Positions 1 through 11,662 are shown, numbered from the stretch's first letter. The stretch is 64,000 nucleotides of DNA from Buchnera aphidicola (Schlechtendalia peitan) (GCA_039830055.1 CP140043.1:62001-126000), one strand, 5' to 3'. The notes: generated from the letters alone by a model not told the origin. Numbers and translations are program-made.

Positions 1-19
1 ACTTAAAAATTTTAAGGTT

Positions 20-682
20 TCATTTATTTAAAATTTTAATATTTTTATAAATTATTATGTATTGCTTTAGATCTTGAATAGTTAACATTGGAATGTTATG
101 TAATTTTGAAAACTGTATGATTTCAGATAATTTCGACATAGATCCATCTTTATTAGTTAGTTCACATAGTATTCCAGCAGGTTTAAAGCCTGCTAAAGTT
201 ACTAGTTCTATAGAAGCTTCTGTATGCCCAGATCGCCCAAATATACCATTTTTATGTGCTTGCAACGGAAATACGTGTCCTGGTCTATTTAGATCTTGAG
301 GTTTTGCATGGTCATTAATAGCTGTTCGAATAGTAGTTATTCTATCTTTGGCAGATACTCCTGTTGATACCCCCTTAGCAGCTTCTATAGTTATAGTAAA
401 ATTAGTTTTAAATTTACTGGTGTTTTTTCTTACCATAAAAGGTAATTTTAATTGTTTTCTTTTAGATTCAGTAATACATAGACAAACAATTCCACTTCCA
501 TATCGAATTGTTAATGCCATTTGTGGCACAGTCATAGTTTCTGCTGGAAAAACTAAATCTCCTTCGTTTTCACGATTAGCATCGTCTAATATAATTACTC
601 CATTTCCTAATTGTAGTGATTTTATCGCGTTTTCAATGCGTTTTTTTGGAGTAGTAGAAAAAAAAGATTTGTATCTTGTCAT
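20..682 (-). CDS. ribB: 3,4-dihydroxy-2-butanone 4-phosphate synthase
   Basis: RibB converts ribulose 5-phosphate to 3,4-dihydroxy-2-butanone 4-phosphate plus formate, giving the four-carbon unit of riboflavin in the cytosol. The 220-residue product has near the usual length (E. coli 217). It keeps the acidic metal and substrate loop RENEGD at residues 37-42, the segment [11 protein letters not shown] in the middle and GHTEASIEL near residue 150. It is a stand-alone RibB with no GTP cyclohydrolase II fusion. Riboflavin synthase ribE lies at 55.5 kb in this window. E. coli ribB is preceded by an FMN riboswitch; I see no RFN-like conserved boxes in the 214 bases between this gene and cca. Start is the ATG at 682. 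Confidence 0.96.
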   Translation of the reverse strand: MTRYKSFFSTTPKKRIENAIKSLQLGNGVIILDDANRENEGDLVFPAETMTVPQMALTIRYGSGIVCLCITESKRKQLKLPFMVRKNTSKFKTNFTITIEAAKGVSTGVSAKDRITTIRTAINDHAKPQDLNRPGHVFPLQAHKNGIFGRSGHTEASIELVTLAGFKPAGILCELTNKDGSMSKLSEIIQFSKLHNIPMLTIQDLKQYIIIYKNIKILNK

Positions 683-896
683 ATTTGACCTTTTTATGAA
701 AATAATTGTAATTTTAAATAATAATGTTAGTTTTTATAGTTGAAATTGTTTTGTCATATTTTAATATACTATAATATTTGTTTAATCTGAATATTTCTAC
801 TATTTTTATTAGTAATCTACGTTTTAAAAATAATTTTAAATAAAATTTAAATAATTTATACTAAAATTTCTTAAGAATATAAAGGACATTAAAAAT

Positions 897-2144
897 ATGA
901 AAATATATTTAGTAGGAGGAGCTATTCGAGATCAATTACTTAATGTTCCGATTAAAGATAGAGATTGGGTAATAGTTGGAGCTACTGAAAAAATGTTATT
1001 AGATTTAAATTTCAAAAAAGTAGGTAAAGATTTTCCCGTTTTTTTACATCCAATTAGTCATGAAGAATATTCTTTAGCAAGAATCGATAGGAAATCTGGA
1101 TTTGGATATACGGGATTTAAAACTAATTATTCAAAAACAGTTACTTTAAAAGAAGATTTATCACGAAGAGATTTAACAATAAATGCTATAGCACAGGATA
1201 ATAGAGGTAACTACATTGATTTTTTTGGTGGATTAAAAGATCTGAAAAATAGAATATTACGACATGTTTCATGTTCTTTTTGTGAAGATCCATTGCGAAT
1301 TTTTAGGATTGCAAGATTTTCTGCAACACTGAATCATTTTGGTTTTCAGATTGCATCAGAAACTATGCAATTGATGATTAGCATGGTAAAAAGTAAAGAA
1401 TTATTATATTTGACTAAAGATAGAATTTGGAGAGAAACTGAAAAAGCATGTAATACGAACAATCCTCATGTGTATTTTCAAATTTTATATCATTGTAATG
1501 CTTTATCGATTATATTTCCTGAAATTAATTATGCATACCAATATGGATCACAAAACATTAATAAATATTTTCCAGAAAAGCATTATAGATTTAATTTTTT
1601 TATAGAAATTGCAAAAATTTCTAGATTAAATACAGGAATAGATATTAGATTCGCTTATATATGTGCAATTATTTGTCATGCTAAAATTTTTAATACACAT
1701 GCTTTTTTATTTAAAACTAATAATAAAATTTTTGGTATATTAATAGAAAAACTATGTAATCGTTTACGTATTCCAGCTTATATCAAAGATTTATCTATTA
1801 TTTTTTCTAAAAATGTTCAGTTTTTAAGTATAATTTATTTGCAATCTTCAAAAAACATTGTTTTATTTTTAAACCAAATCGATGCTTGGAGAAAACCTAA
1901 TAGAGTAAAAAAATTATCTATTTTAATTGATTTATATATGTTTAGTTGTATGAAATTAGATATTTTGGATTTATATCATGGAAATTTTTTAAGAAGTGTT
2001 TTTAATGTTTCTAATAAAGTTTCTATTAAACCTATTATAAGTGTGGGATTTATAGGAATAAAGATTCGTCATGAATTAATTCGATTAAGAATAATAGCAA
2101 TTGATAAATGGAGAAAGAAATTTAGTATTTTACGAACGATATAA
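897..2144 (+). CDS. cca: CCA tRNA nucleotidyltransferase with degenerate HD domain
   Basis: The enzyme adds or repairs the 3' CCA of tRNAs using CTP and ATP. The 415-residue length fits the E. coli enzyme (412). The N-terminal class II nucleotidyltransferase core is intact, with GGAIRDQLL at residues 7-15 and the metal-binding DRDW at about 21-24, followed by the RRDLTINAIA segment. In the C-terminal part the HD phosphohydrolase signature expected after IRFAYIC is gone: the position of the His-Asp dyad reads Ala-Ile. Tail landmarks such as IDAWRKP remain, so this is local loss and not truncation. Activity is probably limited to CCA synthesis. The 3' end overlaps convergent uppP by 15 bases. 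Confidence 0.95.
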   Translation: MKIYLVGGAIRDQLLNVPIKDRDWVIVGATEKMLLDLNFKKVGKDFPVFLHPISHEEYSLARIDRKSGFGYTGFKTNYSKTVTLKEDLSRRDLTINAIAQDNRGNYIDFFGGLKDLKNRILRHVSCSFCEDPLRIFRIARFSATLNHFGFQIASETMQLMISMVKSKELLYLTKDRIWRETEKACNTNNPHVYFQILYHCNALSIIFPEINYAYQYGSQNINKYFPEKHYRFNFFIEIAKISRLNTGIDIRFAYICAIICHAKIFNTHAFLFKTNNKIFGILIEKLCNRLRIPAYIKDLSIIFSKNVQFLSIIYLQSSKNIVLFLNQIDAWRKPNRVKKLSILIDLYMFSCMKLDILDLYHGNFLRSVFNVSNKVSIKPIISVGFIGIKIRHELIRLRIIAIDKWRKKFSILRTI

Positions 2145-2957
2145 AACAATATAAATTATTAAACATAGCATATATCGATAAAAGATAAATGGTATAAAGG
2201 AACAAGTACTAATTATTTTAAGAAATCTTTTTATGAAAATACTAGATATTAAGAATGCAGATAATGATCCTATTAAAAGAATAGGTAAGCTATGTAATGG
2301 TATATTTTTATAGTTAATAAATATGTCAAAAATTGTTTTTCCAAAAAATATTGGGACAGATATAATAAAAGAGAATCGTGATGCTACATGTTGATTTATG
2401 CCTAGTAAAATACTTACAGCAATGGTAGAACATGATCTAGAAAAACCAGGATATAGAGCTAAACATTGAAAGCATCCTATAGTGAATGATTGTAATAAGT
2501 TTATATTTTTTCTTGTATATATACATTTTTTTTTATAGATTTCAGCTAATGTTAATAGAATAGATCCGCATACTAATGATAAACACATGTTTTTAAAGTT
2601 TAATAGTGTTTCTAAATATTTATTAAAGTATAATCCTATGAATGATATTGGAAGAATACTAAGACATATATGATAATATGAAAAATTATTATTGTGAGTA
2701 TACTGATTCTTAATTTTTAAAATAGAGAAAAATAGTTTAATAAATGTATATCTGAAATATATTAATATAGATAGAGATGTTCCAAATTGTATAAATATAT
2801 TTAAAATTTTTATTTCATTTTGTTTTATTTGCAGTAGTTTAGCAAATACAATTATATGACTAGTTGATGAAATTGGAAAAAATTCAGTGATTCCTTCAAT
2901 GAATCCCAGAAAAATAATTAGTAAAATATTATATGTTTCAAAATTATATATACTCAT
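2130..2957 (-). CDS. uppP: undecaprenyl-diphosphatase (BacA family)
   Basis: UppP is an inner-membrane phosphatase that recycles undecaprenyl diphosphate to the monophosphate lipid carrier used for peptidoglycan precursors. The 275-residue product matches the family length (E. coli 273). It carries both signature regions: EGITEFFPISSTSHI at about residues 19-33, and PGFSRSCSTIA plus SRFSFIISVPIFFGK in the middle. The rest is a series of hydrophobic helices. It sits tail to tail with cca and downstream of the pts operon terminator-like hairpin. I recall the gene as not universal in Buchnera, so its presence may mark a lineage. Start is the ATG at 2957. Confidence 0.93.
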   Translation of the reverse strand: MSIYNFETYNILLIIFLGFIEGITEFFPISSTSHIIVFAKLLQIKQNEIKILNIFIQFGTSLSILIYFRYTFIKLFFSILKIKNQYTHNNNFSYYHICLSILPISFIGLYFNKYLETLLNFKNMCLSLVCGSILLTLAEIYKKKCIYTRKNINLLQSFTIGCFQCLALYPGFSRSCSTIAVSILLGINQHVASRFSFIISVPIFFGKTIFDIFINYKNIPLHSLPILLIGSLSAFLISSIFIKRFLKIISTCSFIPFIFYRYMLCLIIYIVLYRS

Positions 2958-2999
2958 ATTTTATTTTCAAAATAAATATTGTTAAATATATTTTTTAAA

Positions 3000-3034
3000 T
3001 AGGTAAAACGGATATTTAAATACCGTTTTACCTA
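3000..3034 (-). terminator. palindromic hairpin downstream of crr
   Basis: A perfect 12-base inverted repeat (taggtaaaacgg at 3000-3011, ccgttttaccta at 3023-3034) encloses an A+T loop that can itself pair. It lies 6 bases after the crr stop codon, where a terminator for the ptsH-ptsI-crr transcript would be expected. No clear U-run follows on the minus strand, so it may instead protect the mRNA 3' end. Confidence 0.6.
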
Positions 3035-3040
3035 AAAACG

Positions 3041-3547
3041 TTATTTTTTTATAGAAAATATTATATTTTTTCCTGCAATTACTTCACCCGATTTTTTATA
3101 TATTTTTTTAAATATTTCAATGTTAGATATAATTATAGGTGTTAATATGGATTTAGACGTTTTTTTAAGTAAAGGTAAGTCTACACTGATAATAGGTTCT
3201 CCTATTTTAACCACTTGATTTTCTTGAGCAATTTTTTTAAATCCTATTCCTTTTAATTTTACTGTATCTATTCCGAAATGTACGAATAGTTCAATATCAT
3301 TTTTACATGATTTAATAGAAAAAGCATGTAATGTTTTAAATATTTTTCCAACAATTCCATCAATAGGTGATAATAAAATATCACTTTTTGGTAAAATAGC
3401 TATCCCATCTCCTACTATTTTTTTTGAGAATACAACGTCTGGAACTTGCTCTAGATTAACTATTGTCCCGGATAACGGAGCGAAAATGTTTATTATATTT
3501 TTAGATTCAGTTTTTTTATTTTTAAAAAAATTAGAAAACAAATGCAT
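3041..3547 (-). CDS. crr: PTS glucose-specific enzyme IIA component
   Basis: EIIA-Glc receives phosphate from HPr and passes it to the glucose permease. In free-living relatives it also signals carbon status. The product has 168 residues (E. coli 169) and is collinear with the family. The two histidines of the active site are visible in LHAFSIKS and in [12 protein letters not shown], the latter holding the phosphorylated histidine. It is the last gene of the minus-strand ptsH-ptsI-crr operon, 26 bases after ptsI. A strong hairpin follows directly. No EIIBC sugar permease is in this window. Start is the ATG at 3547. Confidence 0.96.
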   Translation of the reverse strand: MHLFSNFFKNKKTESKNIINIFAPLSGTIVNLEQVPDVVFSKKIVGDGIAILPKSDILLSPIDGIVGKIFKTLHAFSIKSCKNDIELFVHFGIDTVKLKGIGFKKIAQENQVVKIGEPIISVDLPLLKKTSKSILTPIIISNIEIFKKIYKKSGEVIAGKNIIFSIKK

Positions 3548-3573
3548 ATTTTTTCCTGTTCATAATTTTTTTA

Positions 3574-5292
3574 TTAATTATTTTTTGAAAAATCGTTAAT
3601 AATATTTATTATTTCTTTTGATGTTGATTTGGATAAAACATTTTCAGCTAGATGTTTTGCATCTAAAAAATTTGTTTTTCGAATTATTTTTTTTATTTTT
3701 GGGATCATTGGTGCACTCATACTAAATTCATCTAAGCCCATTCCAAGTAGTAATGCAGTAGCTTTTTCATCTCCAGCAAGTTCTCCACACATTCCAGTCC
3801 ATTTTCCAGCATTGTGGGAAGCATTAATAACTTTTTGAATTAGATTTAATACAGAAGGACACATTGGATCATACAAATTAGAAATTAAATCATTTCCTCT
3901 ATCGACAGCTAGTGTATATTGTGTTAGATCATTGCTACCAATGCTAAAAAAATCCACTTCTTTTGCTAAATGTTTGGCTATTATAGCAGATGCTGGAGTT
4001 TCTATCATAATTCCTATTTCTATTTTAGGATTAAATGGTATTTTTTTATGTTTAAGTATTAATTTTAACTTTTCTAGTTCCTCTTTTAAATTTCGTATTT
4101 CTTCTACAGAAATAATCATAGGAAACATTACTTTTAATTTTCCAAAAGCAGATGCTCTTAGTATTGCATTTAGTTGTGCGTGTAAAATATCTTTTTTATC
4201 CATTGCTATACGAATAGCTCGCCAACCTAAAAATGGGTTGTCTTCTTTAGGAACATTCATGTATGAAAGATTTTTATCACCACCTATATCCATAGTTCTT
4301 ATAATGACAGATTTATTTTTCATTTTTTTTGCTATAATTTTGTATGCATTAAATTGTTCCTCCTCTGTAGGAAAAGAACTACGATTCATGAATAAAAATT
4401 CTGTTCGATAAAGTCCAATGCATTCGGCACCATTTTTTTTAGCATGTACAACATCTTTGATTGTTCCTATATTCGCACCAATTTTAATTTGGTGTCCATC
4501 AATTGTGATTGCACATAAATATTTTAGTTGTGTTAAATTATCTCTTTCTAACTCATATTTTTTTTTTAATTTTTTTATTTGTTTTATGTACGATAATTCT
4601 GGATTAATAAATATAGCATTGTTAATACCATCTAATATTAGAAAATCATTGTTGTTAACTTTTTCTGTGATATTTCCGGTACCAACAATAGCAGGTATTT
4701 CTAAAGAGCGAGCCATAATAGATGTATGTGATGTTTGACCACCTAGATCTGTAATGAATCCTAAAACCTTGTTTTTCTTTATTTGAGCAGTTTCTGAAGG
4801 AGTTAAATCTCGAGCTATTAAAATTATAGGATCCTGAATATGATTAAGATCGATAATATTTAAATTCAGTATATTACGAATTAATCTATTTCCAATGTCT
4901 CTTATGTCTATTGCTCTATTTTTTAAATATTCATCATTTAATTTTTCTAATATTACAGCCTGTTTTTCGATTACTATTTGTGTTGCGTATTCTGCTGATA
5001 GATGTTTTTTTTGAATTAGAAAAAATATACTTTTTTCTAATTCTTCATCTTCTACCAACATAATATGTCCTTCAAAAATATCTTTTTTATTATTTTTAAA
5101 TTGTTTTTCGACTTGTAATTTAATAATTTTAAGTTGATTAATTGTTTTGTGTCTGCCTTTAATAAATCTTTTAATCTCATTTGTAATATCTTCTTTTTTA
5201 ATTTTATTTTTGTTAATAAAAACTTTTTCTTCTATTAATAGTAATGCATTTCCAAAAGCAATGCCTGGTGATGCTAAAATTCCTGAAATCAT
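3574..5292 (-). CDS. ptsI: PTS enzyme I (phosphoenolpyruvate-protein phosphotransferase)
   Basis: Enzyme I takes phosphate from phosphoenolpyruvate and transfers it to HPr, the first step of PTS sugar uptake. The 572-residue protein is full length (E. coli 575). The phosphorylated histidine lies in [13 protein letters not shown] near residue 189. The PEP-binding barrel follows, with [18 protein letters not shown] sequence (here [12 protein letters not shown]), [26 protein letters not shown] and the catalytic cysteine in [10 protein letters not shown]. The gene is preceded by a 161-base gap from ptsH that holds a strong hairpin, so its expression relative to ptsH could be modulated. Confidence 0.97.
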   Translation of the reverse strand: MISGILASPGIAFGNALLLIEEKVFINKNKIKKEDITNEIKRFIKGRHKTINQLKIIKLQVEKQFKNNKKDIFEGHIMLVEDEELEKSIFFLIQKKHLSAEYATQIVIEKQAVILEKLNDEYLKNRAIDIRDIGNRLIRNILNLNIIDLNHIQDPIILIARDLTPSETAQIKKNKVLGFITDLGGQTSHTSIMARSLEIPAIVGTGNITEKVNNNDFLILDGINNAIFINPELSYIKQIKKLKKKYELERDNLTQLKYLCAITIDGHQIKIGANIGTIKDVVHAKKNGAECIGLYRTEFLFMNRSSFPTEEEQFNAYKIIAKKMKNKSVIIRTMDIGGDKNLSYMNVPKEDNPFLGWRAIRIAMDKKDILHAQLNAILRASAFGKLKVMFPMIISVEEIRNLKEELEKLKLILKHKKIPFNPKIEIGIMIETPASAIIAKHLAKEVDFFSIGSNDLTQYTLAVDRGNDLISNLYDPMCPSVLNLIQKVINASHNAGKWTGMCGELAGDEKATALLLGMGLDEFSMSAPMIPKIKKIIRKTNFLDAKHLAENVLSKSTSKEIINIINDFSKNN

Positions 5293-5350
5293 AATATTAC
5301 CCTTAACATAACAATATGTTATATTTTATAATAGTAATTTGTTGGTCTCA

Positions 5351-5404
5351 GGTAACATTATATTAATTAGTATATGTTATCCGGAAGTAATGTTTTACTT
5401 CCGG
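5351..5404 (-). promoter_or_regulatory. intercistronic hairpins between ptsH and ptsI
   Basis: A perfect 10-base stem (ccggaagtaa at 5381-5390, ttacttccgg at 5395-5404) with a 4-base loop lies between ptsH and ptsI. It stands out because it is locally G+C-rich. A second, imperfect inverted repeat (ggtaacat at 5351-5358 with atgttatcc at 5374-5382) shares bases 5381-5382 with the first, so the two stems compete at their edge. No U-run follows the strong stem. Its role as a partial terminator, RNase barrier or attenuator is inference. Confidence 0.5.
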
Positions 5405-5453
5405 TAAAATTATACTATGAATAATATTTAATATTGTTAAGACACAAATTTTT

Positions 5454-5711
5454 TTATGTAAGTGTTTTTATAAATTTTTCTAAATTTTCAACTGCTATTT
5501 TTTCATCTTCACCATTTGCTGAAATGATAATTAAGCTATTTTTTACTAAACCTAATGTTTGCAATTTAAACAAACTTTTTGCATTTACAGATTTTCCGTT
5601 AGAGATAATATTTATATCTGAAACGAATTTTTTTGCTTCTTTTACAAAAAGTGCAGCAGGACGAGTATGCAATCCATGAGGATTAGTAATTACAATTTCT
5701 TTTTGAAACAT
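5454..5711 (-). CDS. ptsH: PTS phosphocarrier protein HPr
   Basis: HPr shuttles phosphate from enzyme I to the sugar-specific EIIA proteins. The 85-residue protein has exactly the E. coli length. The active histidine is His15 in [11 protein letters not shown], and the Ser46 segment [17 protein letters not shown] is conserved, although no HPr kinase would be expected in this group. It is the first gene of the ptsH-ptsI-crr operon. A good ribosome-binding sequence (aggagag on the minus strand) lies just upstream of the ATG at 5711. The operon promoter should lie in 5712-5900, but the region is too A+T-rich to pick a single site with confidence. Confidence 0.97.
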   Translation of the reverse strand: MFQKEIVITNPHGLHTRPAALFVKEAKKFVSDINIISNGKSVNAKSLFKLQTLGLVKNSLIIISANGEDEKIAVENLEKFIKTLT

Positions 5712-6004
5712 GTTCTCTCCTAGTTTTATTTTAATTTACCTAAATAAAATTAACACATAATATTCTAAAATGTTGATTATCTTAGTTTTGTACATATATT
5801 AGTTTAGTACATTGTAAAATTAATATTATTGTTGCTTAAATTGTATATGTTTATTTATATGTATTATTACAGTTATTAATTACCACTATCGTGTTAATTT
5901 CATGGAAAATATATGTTATGTATACTTTAAAATATATTAAAATAACATGGTTTTGAGTAAAGTAAATTACAGCTAATGAATTTAGATAATGTCATCTTAA
6001 AATT

Positions 6005-6943
6005 TTAAAATAATTCTGTGCTCAAATATCTTTCTCCAGAAGACGGAAGAATAACAACTATGCATTTTTTTTTAAAAATATTTTCTTGTTGTAATTTTAA
6101 TGCAGCAAATAATGCTGCTCCAGATGATATACCAGCTGAAATACCTTCTTCTTTTATTAATCTTTGTGCGGTTGTAATAGCTTCTTGATCAGATACTGTA
6201 ATAACTCGATCAATCAAACTTAAATTTAAATTTTTAGGTATAAAACCAGCTCCTATTCCCTGTATTTTATGAAAACCAGGTTTTAATTCTATATTGTTAA
6301 AATACTGAGTGATGACTGGAGAGTTTTTAGGTTCTACAGCAACACTAATAAGTGTGTATTTTTTTTTGGTTTGTTTTATAAATTTAGAAATTCCTGTAAT
6401 AGTACCTCCTGTTCCTACGCCTGAAACTAGTATTTCTATTTCCCCTTTTGTATCATTCCAGATTTCCGGACCAGTAGTTTTTTCATGTATGTTGGGATTA
6501 TCTGGATTTTCGAATTGTTTGAGCCATATATATTTTTTTGGAGATTGTAATGAGATATTTTTGGCTACATTTATAGCTTCCTTCATTCCTTTTGAGCCAT
6601 CTGTTAATTTTATAGTAGCACCAAATGCCTTAATTAATTTTTGACGCTCAATAGACATGGTATCTGGCATAACTAATATAATTTTGTATTGTCTGGATGC
6701 AGCCATAGAAGCTAATGAAATTCCTGTATTTCCACTTGTAGCTTCAACTATAATTGTATTCTTATTTAGCAATCCTTTTTTTTCAGCATTCCATATCATA
6801 TTAGCTCCAATACGACATTTTACGCTAAAGTTTGGATTTCGTGATTCTATTTTAGCTAGAATATATCCATTTCCTATTTTATTTAATCTGATTAGTGGCG
6901 TTTTACCAATAGATAGTGAATTATCTTTGTAAATTTTGTTCAT
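6005..6943 (-). CDS. cysK: cysteine synthase A (O-acetylserine sulfhydrylase)
   Basis: CysK makes cysteine from O-acetylserine and sulfide with pyridoxal phosphate. With the start set at the ATG at 6943 the protein begins [17 protein letters not shown] like the E. coli enzyme, and the PLP lysine falls at position 42 in [10 protein letters not shown]. An in-frame ATG seven codons upstream (6964) would add MYNYCKN, which has no family counterpart. The PLP phosphate loop [12 protein letters not shown] and [10 protein letters not shown] are present. The protein ends shortly after [12 protein letters not shown], about ten residues short of E. coli. It lies upstream of ptsH on the same strand, as in E. 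coli. Confidence 0.96.
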   Translation of the reverse strand: MNKIYKDNSLSIGKTPLIRLNKIGNGYILAKIESRNPNFSVKCRIGANMIWNAEKKGLLNKNTIIVEATSGNTGISLASMAASRQYKIILVMPDTMSIERQKLIKAFGATIKLTDGSKGMKEAINVAKNISLQSPKKYIWLKQFENPDNPNIHEKTTGPEIWNDTKGEIEILVSGVGTGGTITGISKFIKQTKKKYTLISVAVEPKNSPVITQYFNNIELKPGFHKIQGIGAGFIPKNLNLSLIDRVITVSDQEAITTAQRLIKEEGISAGISSGAALFAALKLQQENIFKKKCIVVILPSSGERYLSTELF

Positions 6944-9422
<2,479 letters not shown>

Positions 9423-9427
9423 ATTAT

Positions 9428-9500
9428 TGGGTCGTGCAGGATTTGAACCTGCGACCAATTGATTAAAAGTCAACTGCTCTACCAACTGAGCTAACGACCC
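9428..9500 (-). tRNA. tRNA-Lys (UUU)
   Basis: Read on the minus strand this folds as a standard cloverleaf almost identical to E. coli tRNA-Lys: acceptor gggtcgt/acgaccc, D-arm agctcagttggtagagc, anticodon loop ctTTTAa, T-arm with ggttcgaatcc. The discriminator is A. The following bases are ATA, so the CCA end is not encoded and must be added by Cca. It is 21 bases downstream of tRNA-Val, probably on the same transcript. Confidence 0.97.
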
Positions 9501-9521
9501 TTTTTTGGAATATCAAATTTA

Positions 9522-9594
9522 TGGGTGATGACGGAATTGAACCGCCGACCCTCTCCGTGTAAAGGAGAAGCTCTACCAACTGAGCTAATCACCC
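9522..9594 (-). tRNA. tRNA-Val (UAC)
   Basis: The minus strand gives a complete cloverleaf with acceptor gggtgat/atcaccc, D-arm agctcagttggtagagc, anticodon loop ttTACac and T-arm ggcggttcaattccgtc. The anticodon UAC reads valine GUN codons. CCA is not encoded. A valine-lysine tRNA pair facing gltX is also the arrangement of the E. coli valUXY-lysV cluster. Confidence 0.96.
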
Positions 9595-9607
9595 CTATTT
9601 AATATCT

Positions 9608-9635
9608 ATTGTAAAGAATAGAAACATAGAGTCAA
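9608..9635 (-). promoter_or_regulatory. probable sigma-70 promoter of the tRNA-Val/tRNA-Lys transcript
   Basis: On the minus strand, TTGACT (9630-9635) and TACAAT (9608-9613) are separated by 16 bases. The -10 element ends 13 bases before the tRNA-Val 5' end, which leaves a short leader. This is one of the few places in the window where both hexamers and the spacing are good despite the A+T background. Confidence 0.6.
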
Positions 9636-9714
9636 TCTTTTTTTTAAAATTTTTTTTTATTTATTTTTATTTGTTCGGTTTATTATTACAATATTCATAA
9701 ATATTGAGGAAAAT

Positions 9715-11118
9715 ATGTTTATTATTACGAGATTTGCTCCAAGTCCTACAGGTTGTTTACACATTGGAAGTATACGAACTGCATTATATGCGTGGTTATT
9801 TGCTAGAAATAAAAAAGGAAAGTTTATTTTACGTATTGAAGACACTGATTCTGAACGTTCTATTGAATCCTCTACTGTAGAAATAATAAAATCTCTAAAG
9901 TGGTTAGGATTAAATTGGGATGAAGGACCATATCTTCAAAGTGATCGAATAGGATATTATAAAGATATTATTAAATTTATGATTCGAAAAGGTTTAGCAT
10001 ATAAGTGTTATTGTACTAAAAATAGATTAAATTTATTAAGGAAAGAACAGTTGTTAATGGGAAAAAAACCAAAATATGATTATAAATGTAGAAATATTAA
10101 AAAAGATGTAATAAATAGCCTCGAGTATGTAGTACGCTTTTGTAATCCTTTAGATGGGATAGTATCATTTTTTGATGAAATAAGAGGGAAAATATCATTT
10201 AAAAATGAAGAATTAGATGACTTTATTATTCAAAGAACTAATGGACTACCGACATATAATTTTTGTGCAGTAGTAGACGATCGTGATATGAACATCACCC
10301 ACGTGATTAGAGGAGAAGATCATATTAATAATACGCCACGTCAGATCAATCTTTTAAAAGCATTAGATGCAAACATTCCTATTTATGCACATGTATCCAT
10401 GATATTAGATAAAAATGGAGAAAAATTATCTAAACGAAAACAAGTTATTGGAATATTAGATTATAAAACTCAAGGTTATTTGCCAGAATCATTGATAAAT
10501 TATATCCTAAGATTAGGATGGGCACATGGAGATCAAGAAATTTTTAATATAAACGAAATGATAGAGTTGTTTACTTTAAAGGGGATTAGTAAATCTCCTA
10601 GTAGATTTGATGCAAAAAAACTATTATGGTTAAATCGATTTTATATAAATAACTTGCCTAAGAATTATGTAATAAAACATTTAAAAGATCAATTTAAAGA
10701 AAAAAAAATTGATTATTTCAATGGTCCAAAATTAATTGAATTGATACAGATGTTTGGATCTCGTTATAGTACTTTGAGAGACATAGTTATTTATTCTCAT
10801 TATTTTTATAAAAGTCATATTATTTATAACATAGATTCTGCTAAAAAATATTTAGTGCAATCTTCGATTGTAATTTTAGAACATATGTATAATAAAATTC
10901 TAAATGTAGGAATATGGAGTTTAGAACAGTTGTTAATTATGATACGTGCATTAGTACATGAGTTGAAAATACCTTGCAATAACGTTTTTATGCCTATTCG
11001 AGTAGCTATTACGGGTGATACTGTTTCTCCTAGTATACATATTGTTATATATGAAATTGGAAAATTAAGATCGCTATCAAGAATAAAATCTGCATTATCA
11101 TATATTAATGATACATAA
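9715..11118 (+). CDS. gltX: glutamyl-tRNA synthetase
   Basis: GltX charges tRNA-Glu with glutamate. The 467-residue product is full length (E. coli 471). Class I signatures are present: TRFAPSPTGCLHIGSIRTA at residues 4-22 (HIGS form of the HIGH motif) and KLSKRKQ near residue 240 (KMSKS equivalent). The start at 9715 is preceded by gaggaaaat, a reasonable ribosome-binding site. The gene is flanked by tRNA genes on both sides, tRNA-Val and tRNA-Lys upstream on the other strand and tRNA-Ala downstream, exactly as in E. coli. This supports orthology and shows little rearrangement here. Confidence 0.97.
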   Translation: MFIITRFAPSPTGCLHIGSIRTALYAWLFARNKKGKFILRIEDTDSERSIESSTVEIIKSLKWLGLNWDEGPYLQSDRIGYYKDIIKFMIRKGLAYKCYCTKNRLNLLRKEQLLMGKKPKYDYKCRNIKKDVINSLEYVVRFCNPLDGIVSFFDEIRGKISFKNEELDDFIIQRTNGLPTYNFCAVVDDRDMNITHVIRGEDHINNTPRQINLLKALDANIPIYAHVSMILDKNGEKLSKRKQVIGILDYKTQGYLPESLINYILRLGWAHGDQEIFNINEMIELFTLKGISKSPSRFDAKKLLWLNRFYINNLPKNYVIKHLKDQFKEKKIDYFNGPKLIELIQMFGSRYSTLRDIVIYSHYFYKSHIIYNIDSAKKYLVQSSIVILEHMYNKILNVGIWSLEQLLIMIRALVHELKIPCNNVFMPIRVAITGDTVSPSIHIVIYEIGKLRSLSRIKSALSYINDT

Positions 11119-11265
11119 TATTAAAGATGTGATTATTGATGTAGTTTGTTATTATAGTAAATACTTTAATACTTAATAATATATTTTTATTAGTAAAAAG
11201 CATATTTTTATTATGATATTTTATCTCTTTTGTAAAATCAATGTGATAGTTTTTATATAATATAT

Positions 11266-11338
11266 GGGGTTATAGCTTAATTGGTAGAGCATTTACATGG
11301 CATGTAAAAGGTTAGCGGTTCGATTCCGCTTAACTCCA
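11266..11338 (+). tRNA. tRNA-Ala (GGC)
   Basis: A standard cloverleaf closely matches E. coli tRNA-Ala(GGC): acceptor ggggtta/taactcc, D-arm agcttaattggtagagc, anticodon loop atGGCat within tttac/gtaaa, T-arm agcggttcgattccgct. The discriminator is A and the following bases are aaa, so CCA is not encoded. Its position after gltX matches E. coli alaWX. Confidence 0.97.
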
Positions 11339-11662
11339 AAATGTTGTACCTATTTTAATAAGAGATATATGATCTTATATTAATATATGATTAATAGTAT
11401 AAAAATTTGGAAAATTATTATGTAAAACGTTTTTGTATAATTAAATTAATAATAAATAGTTTTTAAATAGTTTTTTTAAAATTTATATTGTTAAATTATT
11501 AGTATAAATTTCTATAAAATTTAAAAAAATGTTCATATCATTAATGTGCTTTATAACTTATATATAAATATAAATGTTTTAGAAATTAATGGAGTCTAAT
11601 ATATTAAATGTTAATTTTTACGACATTTAATATATTAGTAATTCTAAGTAATAGTTACACAA
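11339..11662. other. non-coding spacer between tRNA-Ala and the 3' end of fliE
   Basis: About 320 bases with no credible gene on either strand. The only notable structure is the long inverted repeat at 11596-11638, listed separately. Confidence 0.6.
11596..11638 (-). terminator. 16-bp perfect hairpin downstream of fliE
   Basis: Bases 11596-11611 (ctaatatattaaatgt) and 11623-11638 (acatttaatatattag) are perfectly complementary around an 11-base loop. It begins 24 bases after the fliE stop codon on the minus strand. It has no U-run, so it may be an mRNA 3'-end stabiliser or a weak terminator. A 16-base perfect stem is unusual even at this A+T content. Confidence 0.55.

Noticed and set aside
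348..743. 131-codon plus-strand frame over ribB
   Set aside because: It is antisense to the clearly conserved ribB and has no family-like composition.
751..775. Promoter ttgtca...tataat between ribB and cca
   Set aside because: Both hexamers look good but the spacer is only 13 bases, and similar pairs are frequent by chance at this A+T content.
3932..4411. 159-codon plus-strand frame over ptsI
   Set aside because: It lies opposite the highly conserved enzyme I coding sequence and shows no recognisable motif.
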